Shown piece by piece: positions 15,439 through 23,822 of a stretch of 64,000 nucleotides of DNA (position 1 is the first letter of the stretch; each line of letters begins with the position of its first letter). A model generated the notes under the pieces. The model was not told the DNA's origin. It did no database searches and was given only the letters and a program-made list of their open reading frames with translations. The stretch is from Sagittula salina. GTDB lineage: Bacteria > Pseudomonadota > Alphaproteobacteria > Rhodobacterales > Rhodobacteraceae. The stretch spans positions 109,598 through 173,597 of the forward strand of contig NZ_JAGISH010000011.1 of the NCBI RefSeq assembly GCF_017813235.1, in the 5' to 3' direction. The position numbers were made by a program, and so were the translations under genes.

Positions 15439-16328
15439 CGAAGCAATGCCGGAAGCATCTCTGCCAGCAGATCCCAGACCAGCCGGACGCGTGGAGAGGT
15501 GTGCAATTCGCGGTGAGCCACCAGCCAGACGGGGTAGTCGAAGCCGGTTTCGAGCAGCACGCGGACCATATGCGGGTCGTTCGCCGCCATGCCCACCGGA
15601 CAGAGTCCCACGCCCAGCCCCTGCCGGATGTATTCCACGACGACCGCGTGGGAACTGGCGCTGATGGCGCATTGCGCCTCTGTCACGGGGAGGCCCGCGA
15701 GGGTCAGGGCTCCTAGGAATTTCGCGTTGTCGTCAAAGCCGATCAGCCGGGCGCGGGCGAGGTCTTGGGGGCGATCCAGTGGCCCGAAAGCCTGGAGGTA
15801 GGCCGGGCTGACGAAGAGGCCGGCGCGATCCTGCGCAACCTGCCGCCCTATCAGGTCGGGCTGTTCCGGGCGGGTATTGCGGATGGCGATATCGGCCTCG
15901 CGCCGTTTCAGGTCGCGGATGGCATTGGAAGCGACAACTTCGACAGTGATGGCCGGGGCAACCCGTGCCAGCCGCTCCAGCACGGCTGGCAAGAGCCAGA
16001 GCGCGTAGAGTTCGGAGGCGGTTACGGCGACGGGGCCCGAGAGGTCGCGGGCCTGCCCGCCGGCAGCGAGGGAGACGGCCACCGCCGCCTCGCCCATGGC
16101 CCGGACGTGTTCCACCAGCCGCGCACCGGAATCGGTCAGCACCAGCCCGCGCCCGGCGCGTTCGAAGAGGGTCACGCCCAGTTCCTGCTCGAGTGCGGTG
16201 ACCTGACGGCCCAGCGTGGGCTGCGTCATGCCCAGCGCCCGCGCCGCCGCGGAGAGGGAACCCTCTTCCGCCGTCACGAGGAACGCGCGCGCGCGGTTCC
16301 AGTCGAAGGTTACGGATCGCCATTCCAT
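15435..16328 (-). CDS. LysR family transcriptional regulator
   Basis: 297 residues. N-terminal winged helix-turn-helix: AFLVTAEEGSLSAAARALGMTQPTLGRQVTALEQELG, followed by a LysR substrate-binding domain (LSGPVAVTASELYALWLLPAVL, then AYLQAFGPLDRP). The pattern DLKRREADIAIRNTRPEQPDLIGR resembles the GcvA/AmpR-like solo regulators. The start at MEWRSV puts the HTH near residue 20. No divergent target gene is adjacent; the neighbouring heat-shock gene is on the same strand. The regulon is unknown. Confidence 0.85.
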   Translation of the reverse strand: MEWRSVTFDWNRARAFLVTAEEGSLSAAARALGMTQPTLGRQVTALEQELGVTLFERAGRGLVLTDSGARLVEHVRAMGEAAVAVSLAAGGQARDLSGPVAVTASELYALWLLPAVLERLARVAPAITVEVVASNAIRDLKRREADIAIRNTRPEQPDLIGRQVAQDRAGLFVSPAYLQAFGPLDRPQDLARARLIGFDDNAKFLGALTLAGLPVTEAQCAISASSHAVVVEYIRQGLGVGLCPVGMAANDPHMVRVLLETGFDYPVWLVAHRELHTSPRVRLVWDLLAEMLPALLR

Positions 16329-16375
16329 GCAGAACCGTATGGGACCCTGCGTCCCGTAAAGCAAATTCAAACGCA

Positions 16376-16404
16376 GGAAAGAGGGCCTGTGGGCCCCCTT
16401 TCAC
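16376..16404 (-). terminator. Probable terminator of the Hsp20 gene
   Basis: Read on the minus strand, a GC stem with a short loop (GGGGGCC paired with a nearly complementary GGCCCTC) is followed by TCTTTCC, 19 nt after the hsp20 stop codon. One mismatch in the stem lowers confidence. Confidence 0.45.
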
Positions 16405-16422
16405 GATCGGTTCAGCGTCGGG

Positions 16423-16896
16423 TCAGTTGACCTTGTCGGCCTCGACCACGTCCTTCGAGATGGCCACCTGCGGTTTCGCGATCTCGATCCGGCGCGGTTT
16501 CAGCGCCTCGGGGATCTCGCGCACCAGGTCGATGTGCAGCATCCCGTTCTCGTGGGTGGCGCCGACGACGCGGACATGATCGGCGAGGTGGAAGCGCCGT
16601 TCGAAGGCGCGCGTCGCGATACCGCGATGCAGATAGGCGCGGCCTTCGGATTCATCCGCCTTGCGGGCGGAGACGACCAAGGCGTGTTCCTTCACCTCGA
16701 CCGACAGATCCTCATCTGCGAAGCCTGCCACGGCGATGGAGATGCGATAAGCGTTCTCGTCGGTCTTCTCGATATTGTAGGGGGGATAGCCCGCGGGCTG
16801 TGCGTCGTTGTTGGTCAGGACGCGATCCATCATCTCGGCCAGCTGGTCAAAGCCGACAGAGGCGCGGTAGAGCGGTGCAAAATCGAAATGTCGCAT
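16423..16896 (-). CDS. Small heat-shock protein, Hsp20/IbpA family
   Basis: 157 residues. The N-terminus MRHFDFAPLYRASVGFDQL is the class A (IbpA-like) rhizobial/rhodobacterial type. The alpha-crystallin domain spans about 35-135: YPPYNIEKTDENAYRISIAVAGF, VVSARK, YLHRGIATRAFERRFHLADHV, and GMLHIDLVREIPE. It is an ATP-independent holdase that binds unfolding proteins. The C-terminal tail is KPQVAISKDVVEADKVN, with an RRIEI motif before it. The leader RNA folds as a ROSE-type thermometer and a heat-shock-like promoter lies upstream, so both transcription and translation are probably heat-controlled. Confidence 0.88.
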   Translation of the reverse strand: MRHFDFAPLYRASVGFDQLAEMMDRVLTNNDAQPAGYPPYNIEKTDENAYRISIAVAGFADEDLSVEVKEHALVVSARKADESEGRAYLHRGIATRAFERRFHLADHVRVVGATHENGMLHIDLVREIPEALKPRRIEIAKPQVAISKDVVEADKVN

Positions 16897-16987
16897 GGAA
16901 TCCTCCAGTTGAGCGATACCTGTGAACGGGCCTTCCCAACGGGGACAGGCCCTGTCGTGCACCGGAGCCCTGTTCCAGGCACTCCGG
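16897..16987 (-). promoter_or_regulatory. Putative ROSE-type RNA thermometer
   Basis: The hsp20 leader folds into three hairpins. Stem I (16962-16987) has a CCGGAG/CUCCGG base. Stem II (16928-16952) pairs GGGCCU with AGGCCC and CCC with GGG. Stem III (16897-16920) pairs GGUAUCGCUC with GAGGAUUCC across a 5-nt loop, hiding the GGAGGA ribosome site, with one U-U mismatch and a bulged G. The strand opposite the ribosome site contains UCGCU, the U(U/C)GCU signature of ROSE elements. ROSE leaders melt at heat-shock temperature and release translation. Confidence 0.7.
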
Positions 16988-16992
16988 TTCCC

Positions 16993-17024
16993 ATTAGCTG
17001 TGTATCGCCGCGCAGGCTTTCAAG
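16993..17024 (-). promoter_or_regulatory. Possible heat-shock (RpoH) promoter of hsp20
   Basis: On the minus strand CTTGAAA (17018-17024) resembles the RpoH -35 element. The downstream -10 region (CACAGCTAAT) is a weak match. Its position would start the transcript just ahead of ROSE stem I. Confidence 0.4.
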
Positions 17025-17064
17025 CCCTCAGGGAGGGCAAGGCCGGCCGGTGCTTTTGACCGCG

Positions 17065-17091
17065 CCACAGAGGCCACAGAGGCCACAGAGG
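17065..17091. repeat. Three tandem copies of CCACAGAGG
   Basis: An exact 9-bp unit is repeated three times in the spacer between the protease gene and the hsp20 promoter region. No function is evident; replication slippage is the simple explanation. Confidence 0.85.
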
Positions 17092-17153
17092 AAGGGGTGG
17101 CCGCAGCAGCAAGTTCGATATCGCTGAATGGTGCCTTCGGACATCGTCTCTTC

Positions 17154-17945
17154 TCAGGGTTTCACGAACTTTGCGCCGGTGTCGCGGCGGCTGCCTGCAG
17201 GCATGCGTTCCAGCCCGCTGCCAGGATCCTGCGCCACCGCCAGCATCGACCGCAGGTCGCGCAGTGGCGCCAGAAGATCCACCGCGAGCGAGACCTTGCG
17301 CCCATCTGCCTCTGCCTTGGCGGAGATGACGGAAACGATACGCGGAGCGCCATCCTCGTCAAAGCTGAACACCGGCGAACCGGAGGCGCCGAAGTCGACC
17401 TCGCAGGACAGCACCAGCATGCCCTCCTGCTCCACCAGAACGGTGCAGAGATCCTGCAGGGAGGGTGCCTCTGACCGGTTGTGCGCATAGGAAACGACGC
17501 CGACCTGTGCCCCCTTGGCGGGCAGATCCGCCGTGTCAAAGGGCGTCACGGTGGTGTTGCGGATCGGATGCTGAAGTTCGATCACCGCAACGTCGTGGCG
17601 CACGCGCTCGGTGCTGGAGGCGTCGAGGTAGTCATAGGCCGGATGCGCCACGGCCCGTTTCGTGCGCCGGTAGGCCGCCGCGCGCCCGTTGCGCCACCCG
17701 GCAAGGAACTGGATCTGGTCGACGGGCACCCGGTCGCCGGTGGCGGGATCGAACAGGCAGTGGGCCGCCGTCAGAACCAGACGGTCGGTAATCAGCGCGC
17801 CTGTGCAGAAGGCTTCGCCGGCGATTTCCAACCGCCCGACAGCCTCCCACTGGCGCGCGCCCTCGGTGCTTTCCATGGAAAACAACCCCTGCGCAGAGGC
17901 GAAACTGCTGCTGCAGATCAGCACGATAGCAAGGATGATCCGCAC
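17154..17945 (-). CDS. Secreted trypsin-like serine protease
   Basis: 263 residues from a GTG start with GGGGGC 4 nt upstream. The first 19 residues form a Sec signal peptide (IILAIVLICSSSFASAQ). The trypsin/V8-like triad is complete: His62 in LTAAHC, Asp118 in RHDVAVIEL, and Ser188 in DFGASGSPV. Cysteines flank the His and Ser as in S1 enzymes. It should act in the periplasm or outside the cell. An ATG 63 nt further upstream is possible but would lengthen the signal n-region to an unusual degree. Substrate unknown. Confidence 0.8.
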   Translation of the reverse strand: MRIILAIVLICSSSFASAQGLFSMESTEGARQWEAVGRLEIAGEAFCTGALITDRLVLTAAHCLFDPATGDRVPVDQIQFLAGWRNGRAAAYRRTKRAVAHPAYDYLDASSTERVRHDVAVIELQHPIRNTTVTPFDTADLPAKGAQVGVVSYAHNRSEAPSLQDLCTVLVEQEGMLVLSCEVDFGASGSPVFSFDEDGAPRIVSVISAKAEADGRKVSLAVDLLAPLRDLRSMLAVAQDPGSGLERMPAGSRRDTGAKFVKP

Positions 17946-18097
17946 GTTTGCCCCCGTTTTGGCGCAGCATCTACCGATAATTTGGGGCAAAATTGCGGCG
18001 CTCGCCATGCTTTAACCATGTTTCGCGGGTGGTTAACGAAAGGTTCACCGTAGGGTTCAGGCCGGGCCCTCTGGCGGTCGCAAAGGCCTCCGGCAGG

Positions 18098-19459
18098 TCA
18101 TGCATTTTCCAGCGCAGGCGGTTTCGGGCCGCCGGTCGCCCAGTCCAGCAGTTCGACCGTATGCACCACGGGCACGCCCGTACCAGACCCGATCTGCATC
18201 ATGCACCCGATATTGCCCGCCGCGATCACGTCGGGTCGCTTTGCCTCCAGTGTGCGGACCTTGCGCGTCTTCAACTGTGCGGAAATTTCCGGTTGCAGCA
18301 GGTTGTAGGTCCCGGCAGAGCCGCAGCACAGATGGCTGTCCGCAGGTTCCACAACATCAAAGCCCGCGCGTTTCAGCAGCGCCTTGGGATGTTCCTTGAT
18401 CTTCTGTCCGTGCTGCAGGGAGCAGGCAGCGTGGTAGGCGACGCGCAAGGGCCCCGTGCCCTGCGCTGCGGTCGGCGCGTCCGCCCGGTCGATGCCCGCA
18501 ACAGAGGTGCGCGCCACGTTCGCCGCATCCACCGGGGCCTCCGGCATCAGCTCTGCCAGCACCTCGCTGACGTCACGCGCCAGCGCCGCCACCTGCGCCG
18601 CATCCGCCGCCAGTACGCTTTGGCGGAACATATGACCGTAGTCCTTCACCGTGGTGCCGCAGCCCGAGGTGTTCACCACGATCGCGTCCAGTCCCTTGCC
18701 GCGAACCTCGACCATCCAGGCTTCAATATTGGCGGCGGCCGAACCGTGACTCTCGTCGGTCTTGCCCATGTGGTGCGTCAGCGCCCCGCAGCAGCCCGCG
18801 CCCTTGGCCACGACGACCTCCGCGCCCAGCCGGGTCAACAGGCGGATGGTGGCGTCGTTGATGTCGGTGTTCAGCGCTTTCTGGGCGCAGCCAGTCATCA
18901 GCGCCACGCGCATCCGGCGCGGCGCTTCGGGCGCGAAGCTTTGCGGATCGTCGTTGCGCGACACCGGCGGGATCGACTTTGGCGCCATGTCCAGCATCGC
19001 CCGCAGGCGCGCGTCGGGCACCAGCCGCCGAAAGGGGCGCGCAATCCTGGCTCCGACCAGGGCGAGCCGGAAGCGCCCCGGATAGGGCAGGACCTTCGAC
19101 AGGACCCAGCGCAGCGCCCGGTCGCCGAAGGGCCGATCGTAGTGCTTTTCGATGTACTCCCGCGCGTGGTCGACGAGGTGCATGTAGTGCACGCCCGAGG
19201 GGCAGGTCGTCATGCAGGCAAGGCAGGACAGACAGCGATCCACATGCTTCACCGTTTTCGGGTCGGGCACGCGCTCGTTTTCCAGCATATCCTTGATCTG
19301 GTAGATGCGGCCGCGCGGGCTGTCCAGTTCATCGCCCAGCACCTGGTAGGTGGGGCAGGTGGCGGTACAGAACCCGCAATGCACGCAGGCGCGCAGGATT
19401 TCGTTCGCCCGCGCGGTGCCCGCGTCCTTCAGTTGTGCCTGGGTGAAATTGGTCTGCAT
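18098..19459 (-). CDS. glcF: Glycolate oxidase iron-sulfur subunit
   Basis: 453 residues, normal for GlcF. Two 4Fe-4S clusters are seen in the N-terminal part: CVHCGFCTATCPTY and CLSCLACMTTCPSGV. Two CCG domains follow, with GCCGALTHHMGK and CCGSAGTYNLLQP. GlcF passes electrons from the FAD subunits GlcD/GlcE to the membrane quinone pool during glycolate oxidation to glyoxylate. It is the last gene of a minus-strand operon glcD, glcE, small membrane protein, glcF. Confidence 0.93.
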   Translation of the reverse strand: MQTNFTQAQLKDAGTARANEILRACVHCGFCTATCPTYQVLGDELDSPRGRIYQIKDMLENERVPDPKTVKHVDRCLSCLACMTTCPSGVHYMHLVDHAREYIEKHYDRPFGDRALRWVLSKVLPYPGRFRLALVGARIARPFRRLVPDARLRAMLDMAPKSIPPVSRNDDPQSFAPEAPRRMRVALMTGCAQKALNTDINDATIRLLTRLGAEVVVAKGAGCCGALTHHMGKTDESHGSAAANIEAWMVEVRGKGLDAIVVNTSGCGTTVKDYGHMFRQSVLAADAAQVAALARDVSEVLAELMPEAPVDAANVARTSVAGIDRADAPTAAQGTGPLRVAYHAACSLQHGQKIKEHPKALLKRAGFDVVEPADSHLCCGSAGTYNLLQPEISAQLKTRKVRTLEAKRPDVIAAGNIGCMMQIGSGTGVPVVHTVELLDWATGGPKPPALENA

Positions 19460-19468
19460 CTTTGCCTC

Positions 19469-19807
19469 TCAGTGCATAAAGCGGGCGGTTGCCAGCCCGA
19501 ACCACGGCATGGTGGTCGCCAGGATGGCGGTTATGGTGACAGCGCGCGGGGAGGGGCGGGGGGCGGCCCGCCGACGCAGTGCCTGCGCGATGATGGTGCA
19601 GGCCAGGACCCAGCCCAACCAGCCCGCAAGGACCCCGGCCAGGGGCGCGCGCCCCTGCAGTGCCACGGCCCCGGCGGCGAGCACGACGGTCAGCACCAGC
19701 AGCGCCGTCATCAGGCCCCGGTCGGGCGGTAGCCGGAGCAGGAGCGCGCAGAGCCCCGGTCCCGCGACGAAGGACAGCAGGAAGGCGACGATCACGCCCC
19801 CGGTCAT
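19469..19807 (-). CDS. Small membrane protein within the glc operon
   Basis: 112 residues with about four hydrophobic helices (MTGGVIVAFLLSFVAGPGL, LMTALLVLTVVLAAGAVAL, LAGWLGWVLACTIIAQAL, VTITAILATTMPWF). It sits 9 nt before glcF and 33 nt after glcE on the same strand, so it is very probably co-transcribed. It could help dock the soluble oxidase at the membrane, but this is a guess; the family is not recognised. Confidence 0.65.
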   Translation of the reverse strand: MTGGVIVAFLLSFVAGPGLCALLLRLPPDRGLMTALLVLTVVLAAGAVALQGRAPLAGVLAGWLGWVLACTIIAQALRRRAAPRPSPRAVTITAILATTMPWFGLATARFMH

Positions 19808-19840
19808 GCCGTGCCCTCCCTCATGTGGGGTCCCGTGCCA

Positions 19841-20953
19841 TCAGCCGGGCAGGCCAGCGGCAAGAATGCCGCGCGGGTCGAACTTTGCCCGGATCGCGCG
19901 GGTCAGCGCCGCGACCGGCCCCGGCTCGGGCGGAAAGACCGGCGTGGTTCCTGCGCCGCGCACCCGCGTTGCGTGGCCGTCGAAGGCGCCCAGGCGCGCG
20001 CGGGCATCGGTGCCCTCCGACGTCAGGGCCCAGACCAGCCCGCCACCCCAGTCGTAGACCACGGCGCGCGGCTCCAGCCGTGCGACCAGTCCCGGCGCGT
20101 CCGAAGGCTTGCAGCTGATCCGCCAGACATCGCCTGCCGCGCCCTGCATCGGTGCCACGTCGCGCACCGCCGCCCAGGTGGTGGCGACCGCCTGGGGGTC
20201 GCGCTCAACCCGGACGGCCATGCTGTCGAACAGTGCCGCCAACTGCACCGAACGGTAGTCCACCGACCCGGCAAAGCCCTCGATCCGCAGCATCGTCACC
20301 GGCGCGCCGTCCGGTCCCTGCGGCAGATGCGCCGCGCCCGTCACGTCGAAAGGCGACCCAAGCCCGCGGGCCAGCGCCTTTACCGCCCCTGCGTCATCCA
20401 GTCCGTCGATCAGCACGGAAGCCACGGCCTCCGGCTTCGGCAGCACCTTGAGCGAGACCTCCGTCAGCACGCCCAGCGTGCCGCGCGACCCGGCCAGCAG
20501 TTTCACGAGGTCATAGCCAGTCACGTTCTTCATCACCCGGCCGCCGTTCTTGATCACCGCCCCGGTGCCATCGACAAAACGCACACCCAGGAGAAAATCC
20601 CGGCAGGCACCGACCTGAATGCGCCGGGGTCCGGAAACATTGGCCGCTACCACACCGCCGATGGTCGATGTTCCAGAGGTTCCCAGCAGCCCGCGATGAT
20701 CCATCGGCTCAAAGGCGAGCCGCTGCCCTTCGGCGTCCAGCAGCTTTTCGACCTCCGCCAAGGGCGTGCCCGGCCGCGCCACCAGCGTCAGAGCGCCCGG
20801 TTCATGCAGCGTCACGCCCGCTAGCCCGCCGGTCTCCAGAACCGCCCCGGCGCCCGCGTCGCCGATGGTCCGGGTTCCGCCACCGCGCACGCGCAGGGGG
20901 CCGGTCGCCTGCCGCACCATTTCCGCCAGTTCCGCCTCGCTTCCAGGTCTCAT
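19841..20953 (-). CDS. glcE: Glycolate oxidase subunit, FAD-binding
   Basis: 370 residues, short version of the FAD_binding_4 fold as in GlcE. FAD-binding motifs: PLRVRGGGT near residue 20, GTSGTSTIGGVVAANVSGP, and GYDLVKLLAGSRGTLGVLTEVSLKVLP. Together with GlcD it forms the flavoprotein part of glycolate dehydrogenase. The start follows a 115-nt GC-rich spacer after glcD, so the two are not translationally coupled. Confidence 0.92.
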   Translation of the reverse strand: MRPGSEAELAEMVRQATGPLRVRGGGTRTIGDAGAGAVLETGGLAGVTLHEPGALTLVARPGTPLAEVEKLLDAEGQRLAFEPMDHRGLLGTSGTSTIGGVVAANVSGPRRIQVGACRDFLLGVRFVDGTGAVIKNGGRVMKNVTGYDLVKLLAGSRGTLGVLTEVSLKVLPKPEAVASVLIDGLDDAGAVKALARGLGSPFDVTGAAHLPQGPDGAPVTMLRIEGFAGSVDYRSVQLAALFDSMAVRVERDPQAVATTWAAVRDVAPMQGAAGDVWRISCKPSDAPGLVARLEPRAVVYDWGGGLVWALTSEGTDARARLGAFDGHATRVRGAGTTPVFPPEPGPVAALTRAIRAKFDPRGILAAGLPG

Positions 20954-20959
20954 CCCCTG

Positions 20960-21060
20960 CGCCCCCGTTTCTCTGCTTTCGAAATACTCCGGGGGTGCGG
21001 GGGCGGAGCCCCCGCCCGCGCGCGCCCTGCGCGCGCGGGTCGGCGCGGCGCAGCCGGGCC
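20960..21060. repeat. GC-rich extragenic element between glcE and glcD
   Basis: The spacer contains GTGCGGGGGCGGAGCCCCCG and a second hairpin CCCGCGCGCG..CGCGCGCGGG. Read on the minus strand it ends in CCGGAGTATTTCGAAAGCAG, similar to the end of the element at 14610-14735. The hairpins could attenuate transcription between glcD and glcE. Confidence 0.55.
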
Positions 21061-21068
21061 GAAACCCC

Positions 21069-22514
21069 TCATTCCGCCGCCAGCGCCGCCGTGCGGCGGG
21101 CCTCGGTCACGCCCAGCGGGAAGACCTTAGCGGGGTTCAGCAGCCATTGCGGGTCAAAGACGTCCTTCACCGCCATCTGCGCCTCCAGATCCTCCGGCGC
21201 GTACTGGTGGCCCATCAGGTCGCGCTTTTCCACGCCAACGCCATGCTCTCCGGTCAGGCAGCCGCCGACCTCGACACAGAGCTTCAGGATCTCCGCCCCG
21301 AAAGCTTCGCAGGTCTCAAGCTGGCCCGGCTGGTTGGCGTTGAACAGGATCAGCGGGTGCATGTTGCCGTCGCCTGCATGAAAGACGTTGGCGACCTCCA
21401 GCCCGAACTCCTGCGACATCTCGCCGATGCGGCGCAGCACGTAGGGCAGTTCGCTCACCGGGATCGTACCGTCCAGGCAGATGTAATCGTTGATATTTCC
21501 CATCGCACCAAAGGCGGACTTGCGGCCCAGCCAGATGCGCGCCGCCTCGTCGGCGTCCTTCGCCTCGCGCAGTTCGACGGGATCGTGACGGCTGGCGATT
21601 TCCTTGATCTTGTCCAGCTGCTCGGCGATCTCCGCGTCCGAGCCTTCGACCTCCACGATCAGGAGCGCTTCGCAATCCGGGTAGCCTGCCTTGGCGAAAT
21701 CCTCGGTGGCGCGGATGCAGGGCGCGTCCATGAACTCGATCGCCACAGGCAGCACGCCCGCCTTGATGATGTCGGACACGCAGGCGCCCGCCACCTCGTT
21801 GGAGGAATATCCGATCAGCACCGGGCGCGCGCCTTCGGGCTGGCGCAGGATGCGCAGCGTCGCCTCCGTCACCACGCCGAGCTGCCCTTCGGAGCCGCAG
21901 ACCACGCCCAGCAGGTCCAGCCCGCCCGCGTCGAGATGCGCGCCGCCCAACTCCACCACGGTGCCGTCCATCAGCACCATCTTCACGCCCATGAGGTTGT
22001 TTGTGGTCACGCCGTATTTCAGGCAGTGCGCCCCACCGGAGTTCATCGCGATGTTCCCGGCAATCGCACAGGCCAGCTGCGACGAAGGGTCGGGCGCGTA
22101 GAAGAAGCCGTCCTCGGCCACCGCCCCGGTGACCGACAGATTGGTGCGTCCGGTCTGCACCCGGATGAAGCGGTTGTCGTAATCCACCTCCAACACTTCG
22201 TTCATGCGCGACACGCCCAGGATCACCGAATCCGCCGTCGGCAGCGACCCGCCCGCGAGCGAGGTGCCCGCGCCGCGTGGCACGACGGGCACGCCCTCCG
22301 CGCGGCAGACCTTCAACGCGGCCGCGACTTCCTCGGTCGTGGAGGGCAGCACCACGGCCAGAGGCGGGCAACGGTAGGCGGTCAGCGCATCGCATTCGTA
22401 GGCGCGTACCTCGGCCTCCTCGTGGATCACACCACCGGGCAGAACCGCGTTCAGCCTTTCGACGATCCGCGCCTTCCGCGACAGCACACCCGCGTTCGGT
22501 TCCGGCATTTGCAT
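21069..22514 (-). CDS. glcD: Glycolate oxidase subunit GlcD, FAD-linked
   Basis: 481 residues. FAD_binding_4 domain: VVPRGAGTSLAGGSLP, IAMNSGGAHCLKYGVTTNNL and GSEGQLGVVTEATLRIL; C-terminal FAD-oxidase domain ends with CLTGEHGVGVEKRDLM and HPLILFN. Catalyses oxidation of glycolate (also D-lactate in relatives) to the keto acid. It is the first gene of the operon; FadR/GntR-type control is common for glc genes but the regulator is not in the window. Confidence 0.93.
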   Translation of the reverse strand: MQMPEPNAGVLSRKARIVERLNAVLPGGVIHEEAEVRAYECDALTAYRCPPLAVVLPSTTEEVAAALKVCRAEGVPVVPRGAGTSLAGGSLPTADSVILGVSRMNEVLEVDYDNRFIRVQTGRTNLSVTGAVAEDGFFYAPDPSSQLACAIAGNIAMNSGGAHCLKYGVTTNNLMGVKMVLMDGTVVELGGAHLDAGGLDLLGVVCGSEGQLGVVTEATLRILRQPEGARPVLIGYSSNEVAGACVSDIIKAGVLPVAIEFMDAPCIRATEDFAKAGYPDCEALLIVEVEGSDAEIAEQLDKIKEIASRHDPVELREAKDADEAARIWLGRKSAFGAMGNINDYICLDGTIPVSELPYVLRRIGEMSQEFGLEVANVFHAGDGNMHPLILFNANQPGQLETCEAFGAEILKLCVEVGGCLTGEHGVGVEKRDLMGHQYAPEDLEAQMAVKDVFDPQWLLNPAKVFPLGVTEARRTAALAAE

Positions 22515-22564
22515 CTGAGGTCTCCTCCCGTCAGGCTGGGACGTTTAAAACCAGAAAACGGCAA

Positions 22565-22587
22565 ATTGGTCAACTCAAATAACCAAA
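22565..22587. promoter_or_regulatory. Candidate operator between glcD and the divergent gene
   Basis: TTGGT (22566-22570) and ACCAA (22582-22586) form an inverted repeat with an 11-nt AT-rich spacer in the 157-bp divergent region. TTGGT/ACCAA half-sites are used by FadR-subfamily GntR regulators such as PdhR and GlcC, though normally with shorter spacing. Weak candidate. Confidence 0.3.
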
Positions 22588-22671
22588 ACCGGGCTTGATC
22601 AGCGAGAGGCCACCGGCCTCTTGCGCAGCCCCCCGGCTCCGGGTCATCTGGCGTCAAACAAGGAGACCGCC

Positions 22672-23082
22672 ATGGCCTGGGTCAAGATCATACACATTCT
22701 CTGCGTCATGGGGTGGATGACCTCGATCTTTGCGGTGCCGCGCGCGCTGATCTACTGGAAACGCGAACACGCGCGGCTGGGCGAAAACGGCCCGCTGGGC
22801 GATCTGACCTTCCGGCTCTACCGCTTTTCCTTTGGACTCGGGGTGATCGCCATCGCGACGGGCATCTGGTACGGCACCTGGCTTGGTTGGCCCGCCTGGC
22901 TGCATCTGAAGGCGACGCTGGTAACGCTGCTGGCCGTCCACTACATCTACACGGGGCGGTTGGTGCGCCGCGCCCAGCAGGGCGAATTCCGCGAAAGCGA
23001 CATGTTCCTGCGCATCTTCAACGAAGCCTCTGTCATCGGCACCATCGCGATCCTCTGGGTCGTCGTGGTGCAGCCGTTCTGA
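22672..23082 (+). CDS. HemJ/CopD-like four-helix membrane protein
   Basis: 136 residues, four hydrophobic helices. The start MAWVKIIHILCVMGWMTSIFAVPRALIYWKR has the conserved first-helix histidine and the helix pattern of the HemJ/CopD superfamily (UPF0093-like protoporphyrinogen oxidase or CopD-type). A perfect AAGGAG precedes the ATG. The stop overlaps the next ATG by one base (TGATG). Whether it is an oxidase, a b-type haem protein or another member cannot be decided. Confidence 0.65.
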   Translation: MAWVKIIHILCVMGWMTSIFAVPRALIYWKREHARLGENGPLGDLTFRLYRFSFGLGVIAIATGIWYGTWLGWPAWLHLKATLVTLLAVHYIYTGRLVRRAQQGEFRESDMFLRIFNEASVIGTIAILWVVVVQPF

Positions 23083-23777
23083 TGCTGGACGTGGTCAATG
23101 GCTTCGGCATCGCCGATGCGGCGGCGGTCGCTCTTTTGCTGCTGTGCTGGGTCGGCGCCACGCGGCTGATCGAACACCCGCCAAAGGCGCGGCCCTCCAC
23201 GTCGTCGCTCATGGCGGGCTATCGGCACGCGTGGATGGATCAGTTCGTCACCCGCCAGCCGCGTATCTTCGACAGCCAGATCGTTGCGAATCTGCGGCAG
23301 GGGACGGCGTTCTTCGCCTCCGCCTCGATGATCGCGGTGGGCGGGATCTTTGCGCTTCTGGGCAATGCCGACCAGTTGCGCGGCGTCGCCGCCGACCTGA
23401 CAGAGCATACCGACCCGGTGGTGGTTTTCGAGATCAAGCTGATGGCGATGTTGCTGCTCGGCACCAACGCCTTTCTGAAATTCGTCTGGTCGCACCGACT
23501 GTTCGGCTACACCTCTGTGTTGATGGCCGCCGTGCCGGAGGACCCGAGCGATCCCGCGACGGTGCCGCGCGCCCACAAAGCGGCGGAGATAAACGTCGCA
23601 GGCGCGCGCGCCTACAATCGGGGGCTGCGTTCGGTCTATTTCGGCATCGCCGCATCGGCCTGGCTGGTGGGGCCATGGGCCTTGATGCTGGCGGCGGTGG
23701 TCACCACGGCGGTGATCCTGCGCCGCGAATTTGCTTCTGTCAGCCGGGCGGTGCTGCTCGACCCCTCCGACAAATGA
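23082..23777 (+). CDS. DUF599 membrane protein
   Basis: 231 residues. Matches DUF599: an N-terminal helix followed by MAGYRHAWMDQFVTRQPRIFDSQIVANLRQGTAFFASASMI, then FEIKLMAMLLLGTNAFLKFVWSHRLFGY and a last helix pair. Four transmembrane segments are expected. It is translationally coupled to the HemJ/CopD-like gene. Function unknown. Confidence 0.8.
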   Translation: MLDVVNGFGIADAAAVALLLLCWVGATRLIEHPPKARPSTSSLMAGYRHAWMDQFVTRQPRIFDSQIVANLRQGTAFFASASMIAVGGIFALLGNADQLRGVAADLTEHTDPVVVFEIKLMAMLLLGTNAFLKFVWSHRLFGYTSVLMAAVPEDPSDPATVPRAHKAAEINVAGARAYNRGLRSVYFGIAASAWLVGPWALMLAAVVTTAVILRREFASVSRAVLLDPSDK

Positions 23778-23780
23778 AAA

Positions 23781-23801
23781 CGCCGCCCCGTGGGGCGGCG
23801 C
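23781..23801. terminator. Terminator between DUF599 gene and ilvD
   Basis: A 9-bp stem CGCCGCCCC/GGGGCGGCG with a 2-nt centre; four A residues precede it on the plus strand, giving a T-tail on the minus strand. It therefore serves ilvD best and may also stop the convergent DUF599 transcript. Confidence 0.7.
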
Positions 23802-23822
23802 ATCATGTCATCGGAAGACGGC

